Assembly: GCF_001422285.1 (NCBI RefSeq)
Contig: NZ_LMMO01000001.1
Location: forward strand, 468,208-532,207
DNA from: Frigoribacterium sp. Leaf263
GTDB taxonomy: Bacteria > Actinomycetota > Actinomycetes > Actinomycetales > Microbacteriaceae
Length of the DNA: 64,000 bases
Direction: 5' to 3'
The translations under genes were made by a program, and so were the position numbers. The notes under the pieces were generated by a model. That model saw nothing but the letters and a program-made list of their open reading frames with translations, searched no databases and had not been told where the DNA came from. Shown piece after piece: positions 23,526-32,111 of the stretch. How positions within the stretch are numbered: the stretch's first letter is position 1; each line of letters opens with the position of its first letter.

Positions 23526-25450
23526 GGGGCCTCCTTCTGGCCGTCGGTGTCGTCGCTGCTCAGCTCGTGGATGGTGATGGCCGCGTTGACCAGCGCGAGG
23601 TGACTGAGCCCCTGCGGCATGTTGCCGAGGAACTCGCCGCCGTCGGCGCTGATCATCTCGGTCAGGAGGCCGAGGTCGTTGGTCTGGTCGACGAGCTCGT
23701 CCATCAGGGCCACCGCCTCGTCCAACCGACCGACGCAGGCGAGGGCGCTCGCCATCCAGAAGGCGCAGGCCACGAAGGTGCCCTCCTCCTGGTCGACGTC
23801 GCTGTAGCGGAACACCAGCGGCCCCGCCCCGAGCTCGCGGCGGATGGCGTCGATCGTGCTCGACATGCGCTCCCCGCGGTCGAAGCCGCTCGGCGCGTGC
23901 AGCAGCACCGAGGCGTCGAGCTTCTCGCTGCCCGGGTACATGACGTACGCCCCGAGCTCCTCCGACCAGCCGTGCTCGTCGATCCATTCGACGATCAGGT
24001 CGCGGTTCTTCTTCCAGTGCTCGACGTCGTCCGGGTCGGGGTGCATCTGACCGATCTCGGTCAGCCGCAGCGCCGAGTCGATCGCCTGCCAGCAGCCCAT
24101 CTTGCTGCTGACGTAGTGCTGCACGTCGGGGAGCTCCCACATGCCGGAGTCCTTCTCCTGCCAGCGACGGCACGCGTCGTCGGCGAAGCTCGCGAGGAGG
24201 TCGCCGGTCGAGACGTCGAGGATGTTGCCGTCGGCGGCGTACTGGCTCATGATCGAGAGGATGTCGGCGAACGTGCCGAGCTGCAGCTGCTCACCGGCCG
24301 GGTTGCCCTTGTAGACCGGTCCGATGCCCCGCCAGCCCTCCGATCCGGTCTCGTGGGTGCCGTAGGGCACGGTGCCGTCGAGGTTGAGGAAGATGTGCAT
24401 CGTGCGCCCGTTGGCCTTGAGGGCCGAGAGCATCCACGACACGGCCGCCTGGGTCTCCTCGCGGAGGCCGAAGCGGACGAGGGCGTTGACCGTGTAGGCG
24501 AGGTCGCGCACCCACGCGAACCGGTAGTCCCAGTTCTTGTCGCCGGTGAAGTTCTCGGGCAGCGCGGCGGTCGCCGCGGCGGCGATGGCGCCGGAGGGGC
24601 TGTAGATCAGCAGCTTGAGGGCGAGGGCGCTGCGCTGGACGTGCTCGGCCCAGGGGCCGTCCCAGTTGAACTCGTCGGACCAGGTCTGCCAGTTGCGGAT
24701 GGTGCGGTCGATGCCCTGGTCGACGACGCGCGGATCGGGCAGGTGCAGAGGTTCGTCCTCGACGCCGCAGAGGCACAGGAGCGAGCGCGATCCCGGCTCC
24801 GTCGTGAACTCGCCCCAGAAGCGGTGCGGACCCCCGTGGGTCTCGCCGTCGCCGGGCTCGGTCGAGTCGATGCGGCCGTGGCCGAAGCCGACCAGGGCGA
24901 TGTTGATGTCGGCCGCCCGGAGGACGGGCCCGTGCAGCGTGTCGAACCGTCGGATCGGGTGGGTTCCGAACGTGTTGCCGGGCACGACGGCCCAGCGCAT
25001 GTCGACCGAGCCCTCGACCCCGTCGATCCGTCGGGCGAGCTCGGCCCAGGGAAGTCGACCGGCGATTCCGGTGACCAGGGCGTCGGTCACCTCGACGACG
25101 CCCGTCGAGGTGCGGAACCGGGTCACCAGGACGTTCGTGTTCGCGACGTACTCGCGTTGCACCTCGAAGTCGTCGTCGACCGGGCGCAGCTCGATGCGAC
25201 CGCCCTTGCCGGCGTCGACGATGCCCGAGAACACGGGGTCCGTGTCGAGCTCGGGCATCGGGAGCCAGTCGATCTGCCCGTCGCGGGCGATGAGGGCGAC
25301 GGTCCGGCCGTCGCCGATCGCCCCGTACGAGCGCAGCGCGATGTAGCCGTCCTCTCGGGGTTCGGGCCGGTGCCACTCGCCGGCGGCACGCGCGGCTCCG
25401 GGGTCGGCGGGGGCGGCGGTGTCGTCGGGTCTGTCGAGGAGATCGGTCAC
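23522..25450 (-). CDS. Glycoside hydrolase family 15 protein (trehalase/glucoamylase-like)
   Basis: 642 residues. The opening DGYIALRSYGAIGDGRTVALIARDGQIDWLPMPELD and the (alpha/alpha)6-barrel signature KNWDYRFAWVRDLAYTVNALVRFG (about residues 305-325) are typical of actinobacterial GH15 enzymes, several of which are trehalases. GNMPQGLSHLALVNAAI near the end is also typical. Start GTG 25450 is chosen because the coding pattern begins there. It overlaps xfp and so probably feeds glucose into the phosphoketolase route. Trehalase versus glucoamylase activity cannot be decided here. Confidence 0.87.
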   Translation of the reverse strand: MTDLLDRPDDTAAPADPGAARAAGEWHRPEPREDGYIALRSYGAIGDGRTVALIARDGQIDWLPMPELDTDPVFSGIVDAGKGGRIELRPVDDDFEVQREYVANTNVLVTRFRTSTGVVEVTDALVTGIAGRLPWAELARRIDGVEGSVDMRWAVVPGNTFGTHPIRRFDTLHGPVLRAADINIALVGFGHGRIDSTEPGDGETHGGPHRFWGEFTTEPGSRSLLCLCGVEDEPLHLPDPRVVDQGIDRTIRNWQTWSDEFNWDGPWAEHVQRSALALKLLIYSPSGAIAAAATAALPENFTGDKNWDYRFAWVRDLAYTVNALVRFGLREETQAAVSWMLSALKANGRTMHIFLNLDGTVPYGTHETGSEGWRGIGPVYKGNPAGEQLQLGTFADILSIMSQYAADGNILDVSTGDLLASFADDACRRWQEKDSGMWELPDVQHYVSSKMGCWQAIDSALRLTEIGQMHPDPDDVEHWKKNRDLIVEWIDEHGWSEELGAYVMYPGSEKLDASVLLHAPSGFDRGERMSSTIDAIRRELGAGPLVFRYSDVDQEEGTFVACAFWMASALACVGRLDEAVALMDELVDQTNDLGLLTEMISADGGEFLGNMPQGLSHLALVNAAITIHELSSDDTDGQKEAP

Positions 25451-25568
25451 CCGGTCTACGGTGGCCCGGTGCGCCTCCTCGTGCCCGCCCCTCGCAGGGT
25501 TCTGTGATGATGCTGCGAGGCCGTACCCCTGTGGAGGGGCGACCGTGCGGCGCACCGCACCCGACTGG

Positions 25569-25574
25569 TAGACC
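25569..25574 (+). promoter_or_regulatory. -10-like TAGACC of the SMP-30 gene
   Basis: TAGACC ends 6 bases before ATG 25581. The same TAGACCGG octamer, on the other strand, lies just ahead of the divergent GH15 start (25453-25458 region), hinting at paired promoters in the 130-base gap. Confidence 0.4.
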
Positions 25575-25580
25575 GGACCG

Positions 25581-26456
25581 ATGCCGCTGCCCACCGGAAC
25601 ACTGACCGAGCCCCGCCTCCTCCTCGACGCGAAGGCGGTGCTCGTCGAGAGCCCCGTCTGGGACGTCGACGCCCAGGAGTGGATCTGGTGCGACATCACG
25701 CCGGGCGTGCTGCACCGGACGAGCGTCGACGGTCGGAACGACCGCGCCGCGCAGCTGCCCGCGCCGCTCGCGAGCTTCCAGCGTCGTCGCGGGGGAGGCC
25801 TCATCATGGCCCTCGGCGACCGGATCGTCTCGACCGACGACGAGGGGGGCGGGCTCCGCGAGATCGCGCACCTGCCCCACCGACACGACGGCATCCGCTT
25901 CAACGAGGGCAAATGCGACCCGTTCGGCGCCTTCGTCGTCGGAGCGATGGACGTCACCGACGAGGCCCCCGACGGCCTGATGTACCGGGTCGGCCCCGAC
26001 GAGGTCGTGACGCGCCTCCGGGGCGGGTTCACGACCTTCAACGGGCTCGAATGGAACGATGACGGCCGCACCATGTGGTTCACGGACACCGGGGTGAAGA
26101 CGATCTTCCAGGCTCAGTGGGGCCCCGAGGGCGACCTGGCCGAGGTCGTGCCGTTCACCAGCGGCGGCATGCACGACGGTCTCGTGCGCGACGAGCGGGG
26201 CGAGTTCTGGGGGGCGATCTACGGCGAGGGCGTCGTGGTCCACCTCGACCAGGACGGCGATCTCATCGACCGCATCGAGTTCCCGGCGCCGCAGCTGACC
26301 GGCATCGCGATCGGCGGCCCCGACATGTCGACGCTGCTCGTCGGTTCGGCGCGCGAGAACATGAGCGACGACGAGCTGGCCCGTGCTCCGCTGAGCGGCG
26401 GCCTCTTCACCGTCGAGCTGGACCGCCGGGGTCGCGAGAGCTCCCTGTTCGGCTGA
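25581..26456 (+). CDS. SMP-30/gluconolactonase family protein
   Basis: A 291-residue six-bladed propeller lactonase. Expected metal ligands are visible: Glu in VESPVWD, FNEGKCDPFGAFVVGAMD, FNGLEWNDDGRTMWFTDTG. These enzymes open sugar lactones such as glucono-1,5-lactone in a calcium- or zinc-dependent way. A gluconate kinase exists elsewhere in the window (11981), so oxidised sugars could be channelled to 6-phosphogluconate. It is divergent from the GH15-xfp operon and probably leaderless. Confidence 0.9.
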   Translation: MPLPTGTLTEPRLLLDAKAVLVESPVWDVDAQEWIWCDITPGVLHRTSVDGRNDRAAQLPAPLASFQRRRGGGLIMALGDRIVSTDDEGGGLREIAHLPHRHDGIRFNEGKCDPFGAFVVGAMDVTDEAPDGLMYRVGPDEVVTRLRGGFTTFNGLEWNDDGRTMWFTDTGVKTIFQAQWGPEGDLAEVVPFTSGGMHDGLVRDERGEFWGAIYGEGVVVHLDQDGDLIDRIEFPAPQLTGIAIGGPDMSTLLVGSARENMSDDELARAPLSGGLFTVELDRRGRESSLFG

Positions 26457-26500
26457 GCGGACCGTCCGCCCGCCCGAGCGGGGGGCCGGTCCGGCGGAGC

Positions 26501-26521
26501 GGCCCGCCCGCCCGGCGGGCC
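26501..26521 (+). terminator. Bidirectional hairpin between convergent genes
   Basis: GGCCCGCC (26501-26508) pairs with GGCGGGCC (26514-26521) over a 5-base loop. It lies in an extremely GC-rich spacer between the SMP-30 stop and the flavoprotein stop. Confidence 0.6.
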
Positions 26522-26566
26522 GGCGGCCCGCGTCGACCGGGCCGTCCGCCTCCGGAGCGGGGTCCG

Positions 26567-27745
26567 TCAGATGCGGCCCGCGAGCTCGATGTCGCCGGGC
26601 GTGCAGTCGCGGACGACCTCGCGGGCCGCGTCGCGGGCGCCCTCGACATTCCAGAGCAGCACGCCCTCGACACCCTCGTCGCCGAGGTAGTAGGCCACGG
26701 CGCGCCCCTCGCCCTTGTCGTCGAGCACCGTCTCGAGCGACGTGTCGAGCGTGCCGACCGCCTCGTACAAGATGTCGAAGACCTTGGAGTAGTAGTAGGG
26801 CGTGTGGTCGTAGACCTCGTCGGAGCCCGCCATGATCCGGCCGACCGTGGCGCCCTGCGACTTCGCGTTGTCGACGTGCTCGACCCGTCGACGCCCGAGG
26901 ATGGCGTCGGGGTAGCTCGCGACGTCGCCCGCGGCGAACACGAGCGGGTCGGAGGTGCGGAGCGTCTCGTCGACGACGATCCCGTCGTCGACGTCGAGAC
27001 CCGCGTCGGAGGCGAGTCCGTCGTCGGGCGAGATGCCCAGCCCGACCACCACGGCGTCCGCGTCGAGGGCCGACCCGTCGTCGAGCACGAGATGCAGGCC
27101 CGAGTCGTCGGCCGTGCCGCTCTCGACGCGGCGTCCCCGGGCCAGCTCGACCCGCGCCTCCTCGAAGGTCCTGTCGAGCACGGAGGCGATCGGCGCCGGC
27201 AGCAGGGAGGCGCCGAGCACGTCGTCGGGGAACACCAGGGTCACGCGGGTGTCGTTCTGGGCGAGCGCGGCCGCGATCTCGGTCCCGATGTAGCTGCCGC
27301 CCACGACGGCGACGTGCCGCCCGGACCCGGCCAACTCGCGCAGCCGCCGGTAGTCGGCCGCCGTGCGGAAGTACAGCACGCGGTCGTCGTCGGGCAGGTC
27401 GAGGGCCGTGGGGCTGCCGCCCGTGGCGAGGAGCAGCCGCCCGTAGCCGACGGTGACGCCGTCGCTCGTGGTGACCGTCCGCGCGTCGCGGTCGATGGAC
27501 TCGACGAGGGTGCGCAGCCTCAGGTCGGCGCCCGACTCCGCGACCGTGCCGAGGTCGTTGTCGCTCTCGGTGTAGTCGGGGTCGATCCAGAGCTTCTTCG
27601 ACAGGGCCGGACGGGTGTAGGGGGCGTCGACGTCGGCGCTGATGATCAGGATCGTCGCGTCGGGGGTCGTCTCGTGGATCGCCTTGGCGGCGGCGTCGCC
27701 GGTCATGCCCCCGCCGACGATGACGTGGTCGTAGCTCGTGCTCAT
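26567..27745 (-). CDS. FAD-dependent pyridine nucleotide-disulfide-type oxidoreductase
   Basis: 392 residues. FAD site HVIVGGGMTGDAA (7-19), NAD(P)H site VAVVGGSYIGTEIAAAL in the middle, and the second FAD contact VFAAGDVASYPD. The size and the C-terminal YYYSKVFDILYEAVGTLD match ferredoxin/rubredoxin reductase-like enzymes. There is no CxxC disulfide motif, so it is not a thioredoxin reductase. It follows dps on the same strand, but a large hairpin separates them. The electron acceptor is unknown. Codons for FEEARVE contain an exact 13-bp word. Confidence 0.87.
   Translation of the reverse strand: MSTSYDHVIVGGGMTGDAAAKAIHETTPDATILIISADVDAPYTRPALSKKLWIDPDYTESDNDLGTVAESGADLRLRTLVESIDRDARTVTTSDGVTVGYGRLLLATGGSPTALDLPDDDRVLYFRTAADYRRLRELAGSGRHVAVVGGSYIGTEIAAALAQNDTRVTLVFPDDVLGASLLPAPIASVLDRTFEEARVELARGRRVESGTADDSGLHLVLDDGSALDADAVVVGLGISPDDGLASDAGLDVDDGIVVDETLRTSDPLVFAAGDVASYPDAILGRRRVEHVDNAKSQGATVGRIMAGSDEVYDHTPYYYSKVFDILYEAVGTLDTSLETVLDDKGEGRAVAYYLGDEGVEGVLLWNVEGARDAAREVVRDCTPGDIELAGRI
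27152..27164 (+). repeat. Dispersed 13-bp word, coding copy in the flavoprotein gene
   Basis: Exact CCGCGCCTCCTCG on the + strand, so the gene's sense strand carries the GAGGAGG side (EEAR codons). Confidence 0.8.
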
Positions 27746-27770
27746 GATGCTGTCGGTCCTCTCGACGACG

Positions 27771-27820
27771 GACGGCACCGCCCCGGAGGCGCGGGTCGCG
27801 CGCTCCGGGACGGTGCCGTC
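27771..27820 (-). terminator. Very long hairpin after dps
   Basis: A 50-base inverted repeat. GACGGCACCG pairs with CGGTGCCGTC at the ends, then one mismatch, CCCGGAG with CTCCGGG, a bulge, and GCGCG-type pairing at the tip. The tip contains a degenerate form of the dispersed word (GGAGGCGCGG). It should stop transcription between dps and the flavoprotein gene. Confidence 0.75.
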
Positions 27821-27834
27821 ATGGGGTGGTGGAG

Positions 27835-28374
27835 CTAGTTGGCGACGGCGCCGACGCGATCGAGGCCCTCGGCCGCGGCCGACTCGTCGCGCTCGCGGGT
27901 GTCGGCCGAACCGGCGTCCTTCGCGGGGTGGCGGTTCTCGGCGCCCGTCATCCAGGCGAGCTGCTCGAGGCGCTCGAGGATCCCGTGCAGCACGTCGGCC
28001 GTCGTCGGGTCCTCGTCGTCGACCTCGTCGTGCACGGCGCGCATCGTCTCGGTGACGGCGTACATGCGGTCGACGATCAGGTCGACCACGGCCGTCGTCT
28101 CGACCGGCCCTTCGGGGAACTGCACGAGGCTGGTGTTCGCCGTGACGACCGACGAGCGGCCGTCGGGGATGAGGTACACGGCGCGCATGCGCTCGGCCAC
28201 CTCGTCGGAGAACTCGCGGGCGGCGTCGACGATCTCGTCGAGCTGCAGGTGCAGGTCGCGGAAGTTCGAGCCGAGGAGGTTCCAGTGGGCCTGCTTGCCC
28301 TGGAGGTGCAGCTCGATGAGGTCGACGAGGACCTTCTGCATGTTGGTGCGGAGTGTGTCGGATCCCTGGAACAT
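27835..28374 (-). CDS. dps: Dps-family DNA-protecting ferritin-like protein
   Basis: 179 residues. Ferroxidase-type residues are in KQAHWNLLGSNFRDLHLQLDEIVD (His30, His42, Asp46 and neighbours). The protein should form a 12-subunit shell that oxidises and stores iron and shields DNA during oxidative or stationary stress. The C-terminus is an unusually long acidic, polar tail (ENRHPAKDAGSADTRERDESAAAE). Upstream are a GGGAGAC ribosome site and a TACCGT box (about 28438-28443 on this strand). Confidence 0.93.
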   Translation of the reverse strand: MFQGSDTLRTNMQKVLVDLIELHLQGKQAHWNLLGSNFRDLHLQLDEIVDAAREFSDEVAERMRAVYLIPDGRSSVVTANTSLVQFPEGPVETTAVVDLIVDRMYAVTETMRAVHDEVDDEDPTTADVLHGILERLEQLAWMTGAENRHPAKDAGSADTRERDESAAAEGLDRVGAVAN

Positions 28375-28483
28375 GATGTCTCCCGTTCGTCGTGGGTTCG
28401 TTGCCGAGTCTGTGCACCGGTGCGGTGCGATCTGGACGGTAGACCCTCCGCCGTGAGTGCTCTCAGCATTCGGGGGACGGCCG

Positions 28484-28505
28484 GGGAGGGAACCGGTTCC
28501 CTCCC
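28484..28505 (+). promoter_or_regulatory. 22-bp perfect palindrome between dps and a divergent gene
   Basis: GGGAGGGAACC and its exact complement abut at 28494/28495. It lies about 106-110 bases from both start codons in the 236-base divergent gap, so it could be a shared operator. Confidence 0.5.
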
Positions 28506-28610
28506 GCTCGCCCGGGTGATATCTTCTGGGTGTCGACCGAGTTGATACCCGTCGGCATCGGTCGGCGGCGCCACCCCGATGGCGGGGTGGGCAGGTCCTG
28601 AGGGGGGCGC

Positions 28611-28952
28611 ATGATCACGAGGACGACGGCGACGTCGGCCGAGGCGACGGAGATCGTCCGGCTCCGACGCGAGATCGAGAGCGCCTGGGGCGCGTTCGAC
28701 GACATCGAGCAGATGGAGTGGAGCCACCGGGTCCTCGTCGTCCGGAGCATCGTGGGCTCGCTGCCCGACGCCGCCAGCGCCGCCTCCCGCGCGGGCCATG
28801 GCGAGTTCGCCCGTCAGCTGCTGCACGACGCTGCGGAGTTCCCGCCGCCGTGGGCGAGCATCTGCAGCAAGTGGGACGCCGCCCTGGCGATGTCCCTCGA
28901 GGCCGTCGAGGCCGCGGCCTGGTCCGAGAGCGAGCCCCTCGGCCTAGCCTGA
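28611..28952 (+). CDS. Hypothetical protein (113 aa)
   Basis: All-helical looking: IVRLRREIESAWGAFDDIEQMEWSHRVLVVRSIVGSL, then HGEFARQLLHDAAEFPPPW and an acidic C-terminus. GAGGGGGG just before ATG 28611 is a good ribosome site and TATCTT (28520-28525) may be the -10 box. There is no signal peptide or membrane helix and no recognised family. It is divergent from dps and may share the palindrome at 28484. Confidence 0.65.
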   Translation: MITRTTATSAEATEIVRLRREIESAWGAFDDIEQMEWSHRVLVVRSIVGSLPDAASAASRAGHGEFARQLLHDAAEFPPPWASICSKWDAALAMSLEAVEAAAWSESEPLGLA

Positions 28953-28956
28953 GGTC

Positions 28957-29670
28957 ATGACGAACGCCCCCTCCCGCGATCGACCCGGGCGGCGGCGGGT
29001 CGGCATGGCGCGCTTCGTCCGGTGCCTGGTGCTCGACTACGTCTTCGTCTGGCGGGTCCACCTCGATCCGCCCTCGCGACGATCGGTTCCCCGGGTCTAC
29101 CGCGAGGGCGCCCGGGCGCCCGTGCTCCTGCTGCCGGGCGTGTACGAGACGTGGCGGTTCCTCCGGCCCCTGGCCGATCGTCTCAGCGCCCTCGGCCACC
29201 CCGTCGTCGTGGTGCCGGGTCTCCGCCACAACCGTCGACCGATCAAGGCGACCGCCGAGCTGGCCCAGGCCGTGCTCGACGCGCACGACCTCCGCGACGT
29301 GATCGTGCTCGGGCACAGCAAGGGCGGCCTGATCGGGAAGACGATGATGGTGTCGACCGACGTCGAGGGCCGCATCGCGCGCATGGTGACGGTCAACAGC
29401 CCGTTCTCCGGCACCCGATGGTCGCGGGTGCTGCCGAACCCGGCGCTCCGGGCGTTCTCGCCGCGAGATGCGGATCTGCTCCTGCTGGCCGAGCAGCTCG
29501 AGGCCAACTCCCGGGTCACGTCGATGGCGTCGCGCTTCGACGCCCACGTCACCGAGGGCAGCGTGCTGCCGGGGGCCGTCAACCGCACCTTCCCCGTCGA
29601 CGGGCACTTCCGTCCCCTCGGCCATCCGCGCTGCATGGCGATGATCATCGCCGAGGTCGAACGGGGCTGA
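28957..29670 (+). CDS. Alpha/beta-hydrolase, lipase-like
   Basis: 237 residues. The nucleophile elbow GHSKGG (about residues 113-118) and a late histidine (GHFRPLGHPR) fit the hydrolase triad, and VLLLPGVYETWRFLRPLADRL is the oxyanion region. KGG after the serine is typical of PGAP1/lipase-class-2-like proteins acting on lipid or acyl esters. TAGCCT (28945-28950) lies exactly 6 bases before ATG and there is no Shine-Dalgarno sequence, so expression is probably leaderless. Confidence 0.85.
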   Translation: MTNAPSRDRPGRRRVGMARFVRCLVLDYVFVWRVHLDPPSRRSVPRVYREGARAPVLLLPGVYETWRFLRPLADRLSALGHPVVVVPGLRHNRRPIKATAELAQAVLDAHDLRDVIVLGHSKGGLIGKTMMVSTDVEGRIARMVTVNSPFSGTRWSRVLPNPALRAFSPRDADLLLLAEQLEANSRVTSMASRFDAHVTEGSVLPGAVNRTFPVDGHFRPLGHPRCMAMIIAEVERG

Positions 29671-29676
29671 AGGCCG

Positions 29677-30786
29677 TCAGCCGATGATCTCCTCGCGCAC
29701 CCGGCGGAGATCCTCCAGCAGCGACCCCACGAGCACCCAGTTGTCGGGATCGGGCAGCATGACCTGCACGGGCGCCGTGAGCGCGGGGGAGTCCTCGGGC
29801 GACGACGCCCAGGAGGCGGGCCGGCCCCCGGTGCCGGGCCGCGCCTCCTCGGTGGTCCTGGCGAGCAGTCTCACGTCGTGAGCCGCGCGACGGAGGTCTT
29901 CGGCGATGCTCTGCACGACCGGGTCGTCGGCCAGGGCGGGGTCGTAGTTGTCGTGCACGGAGCGGACCATGCCCACCACGCGGTTGACGAGCACCGTCAG
30001 CCGGTCGAGCAGATCCCCGTCGGCCTCGAGCACCGACCGGTTGCGACTCGCGCGCGGATTGAGCTGGAGGCTCTCGACGCCGGCGGTCACGGCCGAGGAG
30101 GCGCGGGCCTGGGTAGCGCGCAGGGCCCTCGCGTTCTCGAGACCCGCCGCGAGACGGTCCGCGTCGACCGGCTCGGCGAGCACGGCGGCGGTCTCGTCGA
30201 GCACGGCGGCGATGTCGCGGGCGAGCCGCCCGACGGCCAGATGGGCGGGCGCGAGCAGCACGGGCGGGACGATCAGGGCGTTGACCGCCAGTGCGATCGC
30301 CGCCCCGATGATCGTCTCGAGCACCCGGTCGAGGGCGTAGTCGGGGGTCTGGGCGCCGATGGCGAGCACCAGCATGGCCGAGATGGGCACCTGGTTCGCC
30401 GAGCTCGGCGTCAGCCGGAACGCCCAGGCCACCAGCAGGCTGACGACGACGATGACGAGCACGATCCACGTCGAGTCGCCGAACAGCACGCCGGCGGCGT
30501 AGGCGATGAGCACGCCGGCCATGACGCCGACGCTCCGTTCGAGCCCGCGGACGAACGACTGGTTGACGCTCGGCAGCACCACGAGCAGCGCCGCGATCGC
30601 GGCGAAGATCGGCAGCGGCTGCTGCAGCAGCGCGATCGAGGCGAACCAGGCGGCGATCACCGCCACCGAGGTCTTGACGACCTGCAGCAGCGGCGTCCGC
30701 TTCGACTGCCGGATGCGCGAGACGACGGCTCCGCCCGGCAGACGCGGGGGACGCGGAGGGAGGGGTCTCACGCGCGACGGTCTCAC
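29677..30786 (-). CDS. FUSC-family aromatic-acid-exporter-like membrane protein
   Basis: 369 residues with about six hydrophobic helices in the first 190 (VVKTSVAVIAAWFASIALL, LVVLPSVNQSFVRGLERSVGVMAGVLIAY), then a cytoplasmic helical domain. This is the FUSC/ArAE layout of half-size exporters thought to move aromatic carboxylates. The GTG start at 30786 is supported by TAGTCT (30798-30793 on this strand) exactly 6 bases upstream. Two exact copies of the dispersed word fall in its cytoplasmic domain. Confidence 0.85.
   Translation of the reverse strand: MRPSRVRPLPPRPPRLPGGAVVSRIRQSKRTPLLQVVKTSVAVIAAWFASIALLQQPLPIFAAIAALLVVLPSVNQSFVRGLERSVGVMAGVLIAYAAGVLFGDSTWIVLVIVVVSLLVAWAFRLTPSSANQVPISAMLVLAIGAQTPDYALDRVLETIIGAAIALAVNALIVPPVLLAPAHLAVGRLARDIAAVLDETAAVLAEPVDADRLAAGLENARALRATQARASSAVTAGVESLQLNPRASRNRSVLEADGDLLDRLTVLVNRVVGMVRSVHDNYDPALADDPVVQSIAEDLRRAAHDVRLLARTTEEARPGTGGRPASWASSPEDSPALTAPVQVMLPDPDNWVLVGSLLEDLRRVREEIIG
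29839..29851 (+). repeat. Dispersed 13-bp word, coding copy 1 in the FUSC gene
   Basis: Exact CCGCGCCTCCTCG on +; the gene reads the complement as EEARP. Confidence 0.8.
30094..30106 (-). repeat. Dispersed 13-bp word, coding copy 2 in the FUSC gene
   Basis: Exact copy in the opposite orientation, 243 bases from copy 1. The gene reads it as RASSA. Confidence 0.8.
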
Positions 30787-30884
30787 CCGCTCAGACTAAC
30801 GACCGGCCCGGACCGACGATCACGATTCGGTCTCCCCGCCGCCGTGCGCACGGCGGCTCGCGCGCCGGCTGGTTCACTGGTGGG

Positions 30885-32111
30885 GTGTGGCCTGATTCGG
30901 CGGAGATCCTCCCTGCAGCGTTCGCGAACTCCGGCGTGACCGTCGTGTCGTTCCGACCGCACTCCGTCGAGCCCTCGGGTGCCGGATTCCTCTACGGCTA
31001 CGAGGTCGACACGGTCGACGCGCACGGCACCACCGCCACCGTCCTGACCTTCATCGACACGGACGCCCGCGCGGTCGACGGGTCGTCGGTCCTCACGACC
31101 GACCCCGCCACCGGTCGGCCCCTCGCGGTCTGGGCCTACCCGGCCGACCCCCTCCTGCCGGCGCTCGCCGGGGTGACGTTCCCCGACCGCGTCGTCGAGT
31201 CGCTCGCCGCGCTCGGCATCGTCGTGACCTCGCCGACCCTCACCGTGGCGGCGTACCGGCCGGGCAAGCGCGCGGTGATCCGTCTGGATTCGGCGGAGGC
31301 GACGCTGTTCCTCAAGGTGATCCGACCCGACCGGGTGGCGCCCATCGTCGAGCTCCACGCCGCGTTCCGCGGCCGGGGCGTCCCGGTCCCGGCCGTGCTG
31401 GCGTCGCGCGCCGACGGGCTGCTCGTGCTCGAACGGGTGGCCGGCGAGCCGGCGGGGCGGCACGTGCTCGCCCTCGCCGACGACCCGCGGTTCATCGATC
31501 AGCTCGTCGAGATCGGCCGGCGGACGGCCACGGTGCCCGTCGTCTCGCAGGCCCAGTCCGACGCCCTCGATCACGGCGACTGGCACCGGGCGACGCTGCT
31601 CGGGCAGCTGCCGTCGAACGCGGCCGAGATCGACGCCCTCTACGCCGAGATCGAGCGCCGTCGGGCGAGCTGGGTCGGCGACCCCCTCGCGGTCATCCAC
31701 GGCGACCTGCATCTCGAGCAGCTCTTCGTCGACCCGGCGGAGCCCTGGCGGGTCACCGGCGTGCTCGACATCGACACGGCGGGCGTCGGGCATCCGGCCC
31801 GCGACGCCGCGGCGCTGATCGCCCACCTCGTCGTGACCGGCCAGTGGCACCGCGGCAACGGCGACGAGGCCCAGGCCCGTGCCTGCGAGCGCCTCGCCGA
31901 CGAGGTCACCGGCGTCTGGAGCGAGCGCGCGCCCGAGTGGGCCGAGCGTCTCGCGCCGGCCGTCGCGTCGCAGCTGCTCGCCCACGCGGGCGGGCAGGCG
32001 ACGCTCGGCACCGAGACCGGGCGCCGGAAGGCCGTCCAGCTGATCGGCGCCGCGACGGGCGCCCTGCGGTCGTCGGCTGCCGACCCCGTCGACCGCCCCG
32101 AGTCGGTCTGA
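30885..32111 (+). CDS. Phosphotransferase-enzyme-family (APH-like) protein
   Basis: A 408-residue kinase-like protein. The catalytic loop HGDLHLEQLFVD and metal site LDIDTAGVGHPARDAAAL are those of the aminoglycoside/choline-kinase superfamily. YRPGKRAVIRL and TLFLKVIRPD provide the ATP-binding lysine. Start is GTG at 30885 with a weak TTCACT box 6 bases before it. Members act on sugars, amino alcohols or antibiotics; nothing here identifies the substrate. The roughly 130-residue N-terminal part is not standard and may be a substrate-recognition domain. Confidence 0.85.
   Translation: MWPDSAEILPAAFANSGVTVVSFRPHSVEPSGAGFLYGYEVDTVDAHGTTATVLTFIDTDARAVDGSSVLTTDPATGRPLAVWAYPADPLLPALAGVTFPDRVVESLAALGIVVTSPTLTVAAYRPGKRAVIRLDSAEATLFLKVIRPDRVAPIVELHAAFRGRGVPVPAVLASRADGLLVLERVAGEPAGRHVLALADDPRFIDQLVEIGRRTATVPVVSQAQSDALDHGDWHRATLLGQLPSNAAEIDALYAEIERRRASWVGDPLAVIHGDLHLEQLFVDPAEPWRVTGVLDIDTAGVGHPARDAAALIAHLVVTGQWHRGNGDEAQARACERLADEVTGVWSERAPEWAERLAPAVASQLLAHAGGQATLGTETGRRKAVQLIGAATGALRSSAADPVDRPESV

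Noticed and set aside
26457-26566. GC-rich spacer examined for a hidden small gene
   Set aside because: Frames here are short and low-complexity. A convergent-gene hairpin explains the sequence.
30885-32111. Aminoglycoside resistance gene
   Set aside because: Only the general kinase loop is shared. The large extra N-terminal part and chromosomal setting give no support for an antibiotic substrate.
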